Shown here in pieces: positions 59,841 to 64,000 of a DNA stretch of 64,000 bases. A program made the translations under genes and the position numbers. The stretch comes from Amycolatopsis bartoniae (GTDB lineage Bacteria > Actinomycetota > Actinomycetes > Mycobacteriales > Pseudonocardiaceae). Under the pieces are notes generated by a model. It did no database searches. It was not told the origin of the DNA and saw nothing but the letters and a program-made list of their open reading frames with translations. The stretch is taken from contig NZ_JACHWH010000006.1 in NCBI RefSeq assembly GCF_014191255.1, positions 1-64,000 of the forward strand, in the 5' to 3' direction. The first letter of the stretch is position 1. Every line of letters begins with the position of its first letter.

Positions 59841-60326
59841 TCAGCCGGCGGCCAGGTCGTCGGTGGCGTCACGTCCCGCGTCGGCGACCCGGCGGAGAAA
59901 ACCGGCGAGGAGCTCAAGTTCGGCTTCGTCGTACCCGGCGCAGATGTCGTCCATCAGGTTGTTCATCCCGGCGTACTGCCGCAGCAGTTCCCCGTTGCGT
60001 TCGCGAAGCGGCCGGACGACGACGGCACGCCGGTCGGCCCGGTCGCGTTCCCGGACCACCCACCCGCCCCGCTCGAGGCGGTCGAGAATGCCGGTCATGG
60101 TGGCGGGATGGAGCCCGGCCTGCTGCGCGAGGGCACTCGGGCTGAGCGGGCCGTGCCGGTTCACCAGGTCGAGGCAGTCCAGGTCGACGTCCTTGAGGTC
60201 CACCCGCGCGCCGACCCGGTGGTTGAGCAGGGCCAGCTGCACACGCAGATCCCGCAGCGACTCCTTCACGGCCGTCGTGAGCCGTCGACGCCGCCGCGCC
60301 TGCCCGGCATCCGACTTCGCTACCAC
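59841..60326 (-). CDS. MarR-family transcriptional regulator (second)
   Basis: The 161-residue protein has the winged helix DCLDLVNRHGPLSPSALAQQ, AGLHPATMTGILDRLERGGW and the wing RERDRADRRAVVVRPL. AGGAGAGAAGCAA ahead of a GTG decides the start; an ATG at 60347 would add seven residues. Its leader holds CATACGG twice, 17 nt apart, possibly its own site. It is not closely similar to the MarR at 27132 and its recognition helix differs. Confidence 0.85.
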   Translation of the reverse strand: MVAKSDAGQARRRRRLTTAVKESLRDLRVQLALLNHRVGARVDLKDVDLDCLDLVNRHGPLSPSALAQQAGLHPATMTGILDRLERGGWVVRERDRADRRAVVVRPLRERNGELLRQYAGMNNLMDDICAGYDEAELELLAGFLRRVADAGRDATDDLAAG

Positions 60327-60359
60327 TTGCTTCTCTCCTCGTACCATACGGATTGCCGA

Positions 60360-60758
60360 TCATACGGGTGAGGACACCGTCATGGGGGCGTGGGCGGATG
60401 GCCGAACCGTCGGAAGACGCGGTGCGCTGGGCGGAGTCAGCCTGACGTGGCGGACGGCGGCGGGTAGGCGCAGGTGTCCCTGCGGCGTCACGCTGGCCGA
60501 GCCGTGTGGGACGAGGAGGCCCTGGGCTTCGCGGATCCCCAGGAGGGTGCCGGGGCGCCAGCCGAGTGCGGCGACGACGGCCCGGTCGGTGATCCGGCCC
60601 CGGCAGTCCACAGCGGACAGCCCCTACACGACATCGCTCGTGCGTCGTGTCGGCAAGGTCGGTAACGGCAGAACCCGGCGGCCCGCTATCCGAATCGGGT
60701 TCTTCGCCCGCGCAGCAGCGGACGGGACGGCCACGGGAGTGATGACGGGGCCGGTCAT
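60360..60758 (-). pseudogene. AbrB/MazE-like DNA-binding protein with internal amber codon
   Basis: The frame reads PIRIAGRRVLPLPTLPTRRT then SDVV, a TAG, and continues GLSAVDCRGRITDRAVVAAL then GWRPGTLLGIREAQGLLVPH and TPQGHLRLPAAVRH. It follows a common actinobacterial AbrB/SpoVT protein in which Tyr stands at the stop position (V-Y-G-L-S). The tail is also off-family. Expression would give only 44 residues. Confidence 0.62.
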
Positions 60759-60784
60759 GACGACCACTGCCGGAAAGCACGAAG

Positions 60785-60831
60785 CCGTGGCCTGGAGGCC
60801 ACGGCATGGTGTTGAAGTGCCTTCTGGCACT
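60785..60831. terminator. Two successive hairpins
   Basis: CCGTGGCC/GGCCACGG (8 bp, loop TGGA) and AGTGCC/GGCACT (6 bp, loop TTCT). The 438 bases from 60759 to 61196 hold these hairpins and the repeat at 60863 but no gene I can support. Confidence 0.5.
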
Positions 60832-60862
60832 GATACGTCAGATGTAGCACGGTTGCCACGAA

Positions 60863-60899
60863 ACTGTGCCCCAGGGGGGAGTTGCACACTAACCACACG
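60863..60899 (+). repeat. Direct repeat, left copy
   Basis: 37 bases, about 78% identical to 63944-63979 and in the same orientation. Shared blocks are ACTGTG, GGGGGAG and CACT..C.ACACG. It lies upstream of the type VII-like cassette. Confidence 0.5.
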
Positions 60900-61196
60900 G
60901 TTGCAGCTCTGAACAAATATGCTGAGCCGCGCGATCGCCGCTGCCAGCTCCAGAGCAGGGCGCCACCGACGATCGGCTACCCACGGTGAGAACGTTCCTC
61001 CAGAAGGGGGGACCACCCATTCACCCGCGCAAGTTTCTGCGCTAATCCGAATGCTTGAGTAAGGTCCGCCGATGTGGACGATCGACGATGGGGTTTCGAA
61101 GAAGCTGAGGACTGGGAGTAAGAGAGGCCGAGCGGTCAGCCGGTTTCCGCCGGAGCGTCGGAGGAGATACTGGTCGGGCAAGACGCCCACCGGGTA

Positions 61197-61787
61197 GTGG
61201 AGGTGGTGGTGTCGCCGACGGCGGAGGTGATCGCCGTGCGGTTGTCGCCGCGGTGGCGCGGGTCTGTCGATCCCCGTGCGCTGAACGCGAGTGTGCTTTC
61301 GGCCGCGAATGCCGCAACGATGCGCGCGCTGGCTCGCAGTCTCGAACACACCGACCTGTCGGCCTCCGCGCCCGCGCCGCCACACAACGGCGGTGACGAA
61401 TCGCCGCTGACCAACCAAGACGTGCAGCGGCTGCTCGACTCGGCCTCAGCCGAATTGGATCAGTTCACCACGCGGCTCTCGGCGGTGGTGGACCAGCCGG
61501 TGCAGGTGCGCAGTTCCGGCGGCCACGTGCAGGGCTCGGCGCAGCGTGGACAGGTGCTCACGCTCGACGTTGACAGCACCTGGGCCGGGCAAATCCGTCA
61601 CAGTGAGATCGAGATGGAGTTCGTGGAGGTGCTGCGCGGCCTGCGCGACGCCAGCACCCCGGGGGAGCTGGCCGCGGGGCCGGGTGACGGGGCGATTTCC
61701 GAACTGATGGCGCTGGCGGCGGACCCGCGCCGCCTCATGCGACGACTGGGCATGCCGGTGGGCACTGGGACTGCAGGGGAGTCCTAG
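61197..61787 (+). CDS. YbaB/EbfC-like protein of the type VII secretion neighbourhood
   Basis: The 196-residue frame begins VEVVVSPTAEVIAVRLSPRW, the core strand of YbaB/EbfC-like proteins that accompany ESX genes in actinobacteria. A variable C-terminal part follows. In the same frame upstream the family-like EEILVGQDAHRVV precedes the GTG, and further up FEEAEDWE is followed by a TAA. The original start may therefore have been lost. The next gene starts four bases after its stop. Confidence 0.55.
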   Translation: MEVVVSPTAEVIAVRLSPRWRGSVDPRALNASVLSAANAATMRALARSLEHTDLSASAPAPPHNGGDESPLTNQDVQRLLDSASAELDQFTTRLSAVVDQPVQVRSSGGHVQGSAQRGQVLTLDVDSTWAGQIRHSEIEMEFVEVLRGLRDASTPGELAAGPGDGAISELMALAADPRRLMRRLGMPVGTGTAGES

Positions 61788-61790
61788 AAG

Positions 61791-62105
61791 GTGGTTGACA
61801 TCAAGACGGCGGTCGCCGCGCTGCGGTCAGACGCGGACATCTGGGACGGCGCGGCGAACGACCTGAATGCCCCGCGGCAGGCCATCGGTTCGCTCGGACT
61901 GAGCCCTCGTGATGTGTCGATTTACGGGGTGGATAAGGGAATCGATACCACCTACGCCGGCGCGCAGAGTGTGCTGCTGAACATGATGCAGCAGGCAGTG
62001 CAGAACTTTCACGACCTCGCGGGCGCGTTGCGGCACGCCGCGGACCTGTACGACCAGACCGAGGCTGACCACCAGCAGCGCATCCAGCGCGCCGCCGGGA
62101 ACTGA
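61791..62105 (+). CDS. EspC-like ESX secretion-associated protein
   Basis: The 104-residue protein has the helical hairpin of the EspC/T7SS family (VDIKTAVAALRSDADIWDGA at the start, FHDLAGALRHAADLYDQTEA at the end). GTG start four bases after the previous stop. It is likely secreted or a partner of the next protein. No ESX core gene (EccC, EccD) is in the window. Confidence 0.7.
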   Translation: MVDIKTAVAALRSDADIWDGAANDLNAPRQAIGSLGLSPRDVSIYGVDKGIDTTYAGAQSVLLNMMQQAVQNFHDLAGALRHAADLYDQTEADHQQRIQRAAGN

Positions 62106-62122
62106 CGAAGGGTGACCTTGGC

Positions 62123-62860
62123 GTGACGAGCCCCGCCATCCAGCAGGCCAACGACAAGTTCCACGAGCTCCAGCAGAAGATTGACGACTTCTTCAACAAG
62201 GTCAATGACGTTCTGAGCTGGGTCCCTGGTTTCCTCTCCGATTTGATCAAGCCGATCGAGGACGGGATGAACGCGCTTCGCGACAAGGTGAAGGAATTCT
62301 GGGGCCGGGGCAACCAGCTGATCGACCAGCCGGGCAGCCCCGACCGGTTGCACCAGGTGGCCGAGGACTGGGTGAACAAGGTCGGCGACGTCGTCGGTGA
62401 CATCGCGGGCCAGATCAGCCTCGATAAAATGCAAACCAACCTGGACTGGCAGGGCCGTGGCGCCGAGGCCTACAAGGCCGCCGTTCCGGCGCAGGTCAGT
62501 GGCCTGAACTCGGTGAAGGACCTGGCGAATCAGCTGCGCAGTTCGCTGGACAACCTCGGCAACGGGATCGAAACGTTCTGGACGGCGATGGCCGTCGCGG
62601 GCGGTGTCTTCGTGGTCGGGGCGATCGCCGCCGCGTGCACGGTGGTGGGCATTCCCGCGGCGATCGCCGCTATCGTCACCGCGGCGGGACTCTCGATCGG
62701 ACTTATCACCACGGCGATCCTGTCGCTGCAGGCGCTGACCAACACCATCTCCACGGAGCAGACCACCATCGCGCAGAAGGTACATGACCTGGGGGACCAG
62801 TGGGCCAAGTCGAACATCGGAGCCATGCAGGAGAAGTCCGACTGGCACGTGACCAAGTGA
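62123..62860 (+). CDS. WXG100-type protein with C-terminal membrane helices
   Basis: The 245-residue protein begins with a long helical region (AIQQANDKFHELQQKIDDFF). It then has a WXG-like turn (LDWQGRGAEAYKAAVPAQVS near 108-128). Two hydrophobic helices follow (MAVAGGVFVVGAIAAACTVV, GIPAAIAAIVTAAGLSIGLI). No toxin domain is visible. AAGGGTGACC precedes the GTG. Its stop overlaps the next start (GTGA). Confidence 0.65.
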   Translation: MTSPAIQQANDKFHELQQKIDDFFNKVNDVLSWVPGFLSDLIKPIEDGMNALRDKVKEFWGRGNQLIDQPGSPDRLHQVAEDWVNKVGDVVGDIAGQISLDKMQTNLDWQGRGAEAYKAAVPAQVSGLNSVKDLANQLRSSLDNLGNGIETFWTAMAVAGGVFVVGAIAAACTVVGIPAAIAAIVTAAGLSIGLITTAILSLQALTNTISTEQTTIAQKVHDLGDQWAKSNIGAMQEKSDWHVTK

Positions 62861-63312
62861 CGGCAGTGGCTCCCGCCACGCGCCCGGTCGCCGCGATGGC
62901 GATCAGTGTGGCCATTGTGGTGTTGGTGGCCGTGATCTGGCTCGGTTTCGCGGCGCCGGCTGGTATCCACCCGATGTTCTACTTCGTACTCATTTTTCTC
63001 GGTGGCGGAGGGTTGAGCCTCCTGTTCTCCGGTGTCGTCGCGGTCATGGCCGGATCGCGCGTGCCCACCACCCCGGCGCTGGATCTGCAGTTCTTCGCCG
63101 GGATCCGCAGGGGAGTGCTTGCGATGGCGCTGTGCGCGATCGTGATGGACGGTCTCGGTGTCCTGCTCATGCTCGCGATCGCGGGCGGACGGGGTACCGG
63201 CATACCTGTGGACACCGCCGTGTCTACGGTGGTGTTCGCCGCGGCGGCGGTCACAGTGGCGTGTGTCGTCATCGCGTCAGTCGTCCTCCGCCGTGTGCTG
63301 CCCACGGGTTGA
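62857..63312 (+). CDS. Four-helix membrane protein of the cassette
   Basis: The 151-residue product has helices near 14-35, 40-62, 85-108 and 120-145 and no recognised family. The GTG overlaps the WXG gene stop by four bases, so production is coupled. A membrane partner or immunity role is inference. Confidence 0.55.
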   Translation: MTAVAPATRPVAAMAISVAIVVLVAVIWLGFAAPAGIHPMFYFVLIFLGGGGLSLLFSGVVAVMAGSRVPTTPALDLQFFAGIRRGVLAMALCAIVMDGLGVLLMLAIAGGRGTGIPVDTAVSTVVFAAAAVTVACVVIASVVLRRVLPTG

Positions 63313-63314
63313 CG

Positions 63315-63812
63315 GTGCGCCGCCGAAGCCAGGGAGATCGTCTCGACTACCGAGCGATCGATCCTGGCCGTGCCCGACGTATCAGCGCGAGCGCCATGCC
63401 ACTTGGGCTGGGCTCGCTCGCGTTGCCCGCGGCTCCCACCGCTAGTGTTGTGTACCTGCCGGCGGGGTGGACGTCGGAGGTGCCGCTGTTGGCGGTGACT
63501 GTGGGCACGGATGGAGCACTGGCGCTCATCGCCGGGGTCTTCGGAACCGTCGTCATGTCCATGCGCCGCGTGATCTCGGCGGGGCGGCTTGAACTTGGGT
63601 TGGCCAATGCGGTCCGCCGGAACCTGCTCGTCCTGTGGAATCTCTGCTTGCTCATGGCGTGCCTGGGGTGGCTCGCTTTCGGCGCCGGGGCGGCCACCGC
63701 GCGGACGCCGATCGGTACCTTGGCAACGATTGTCGAGATCCTCATGCCGACGGTGCTCGTGGTCTACGACGGTACTGTGATGGTGTTGGTCAGTCGTTGG
63801 CTGCGCAGCTGA
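63315..63812 (+). CDS. Membrane protein of the cassette
   Basis: The 165-residue product has three to four helices (SAMPLGLGSLALPAAPTASV, VPLLAVTVGTDGALALIAGV, LLVLWNLCLLMACLGWLAFG, GTLATIVEILMPTVLVVYDG). GTG 63315 or TTG 63309 may start it; the latter overlaps the previous stop. It may pair with the preceding membrane protein. No family was recognised. Confidence 0.5.
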   Translation: MRRRSQGDRLDYRAIDPGRARRISASAMPLGLGSLALPAAPTASVVYLPAGWTSEVPLLAVTVGTDGALALIAGVFGTVVMSMRRVISAGRLELGLANAVRRNLLVLWNLCLLMACLGWLAFGAGAATARTPIGTLATIVEILMPTVLVVYDGTVMVLVSRWLRS

Positions 63813-63943
63813 GCAGCGCGCCCACAGCTGGTCGCACACCGCCAGCAAATACAGTGGCTGGTCCTCTCGGCGGGGACGCTGCTCCACGGCAACCAAGCGC
63901 TGCTTACCATTGGTGATGGCTGTCCCTGGGGACTTGAACCCCC

Positions 63944-63979
63944 ACTGTGTCCGAGGGGGAGCTGTTCACTATCTACACG
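63944..63979 (+). repeat. Direct repeat, right copy
   Basis: 36 bases matching 60863-60899. It lies 131 nt after the last cassette gene, near the window edge. It may precede a second, similar cassette outside the window. Confidence 0.5.
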
Positions 63980-64000
63980 TCTGCCACTCGGCTAGTCTTC

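Noticed and set aside
60785..60831. Ends of a transposon (paired hairpins near the repeat)
   Set aside because: The hairpins are not repeated at the other side of the cassette and no transposase is present; terminators explain them better.
63914..64000. tRNA-like sequence on the minus strand (T-arm-like GGGGGTTCAAGTCCCC, D-arm-like GCCGAGTGGCAGACG)
   Set aside because: The acceptor strands and anticodon arm do not pair, and part would lie outside the window. It is at best a degenerate tRNA remnant, so it is not annotated.

Overview
The window is high-GC actinobacterial chromosome. QcrB, a CtaD-type cytochrome oxidase, LigD-type NHEJ polymerase, DUF3040, EspC/WXG100-like type VII secretion proteins and GTG/TTG starts with purine-rich Shine-Dalgarno sites point to Pseudonocardiaceae, most like Amycolatopsis. 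The species cannot be fixed from sequence alone.

Layout. 0-8 kb: the end of qcrB, a shortened copper chaperone, a holin-like protein, a response regulator/kinase/lipoprotein/three-helix-bundle operon, a universal stress protein, a DMT transporter and a ClC chloride channel. 8-13 kb: decayed or frameshifted genes (FAD monooxygenase, ligD, phytoene-desaturase-like) and small membrane genes. 13-18 kb: GH15 trehalase-like enzyme, DUF421, a STAS protein, an orphan response regulator and acetate permease. 18-27 kb: a divergent metabolic hub (hemerythrin/DUF4396/acetate permease/regulator on one side; pyruvate oxidase/enolase-superfamily/FAD-FeS oxidoreductase on the other), then SPW and CtaG-like membrane proteins and a MarR regulator. 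27-41 kb: HtrA-like protease, Tp34-like and SDR genes, an NRAMP-like/PRC-barrel operon, glutamine amidotransferase, ctaD and an aldose epimerase. 41-52 kb: a NarL-type two-component pair, SDR, ROK and XRE regulators, esterase, metallo-hydrolase, DEAD-box helicase. 52-61 kb: a decay zone with fragments of HPS/KGPDC, Cas1, IclR, SDR, NmrA, MOSC, ring-hydroxylation genes and AbrB among a few intact genes. 61-64 kb: a five-gene type VII secretion-like cassette bounded by a short direct repeat.

How the genes work together. Three DNA signals recur over the first 40 kb. (1) An exact 13-bp palindrome TTGC-N5-GCAA occurs eight times, each time next to a gene start (holin-like, ClC, GH15, hemerythrin/pyruvate oxidase, SPW, CtaG-like, MarR/ClC relic, SDR). 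I infer it is the operator of the MarR protein encoded at 27.1 kb. (2) Promoters of the actinobacterial SigB/SigF type (GNNT, 14-16 nt, GGGTA) drive several of the same genes. (3) A 20-bp motif near TCGCAAGGTGTTCGTCAGGT recurs ten times. Together these describe a stress or low-energy regulon island covering lactate/pyruvate/acetate metabolism, chloride transport, respiratory oxidase assembly, iron/copper handling and envelope proteins.

The region holds many relics. One set of relics shows that a divergent marR-clc pair was duplicated and that each copy then lost the opposite partner.
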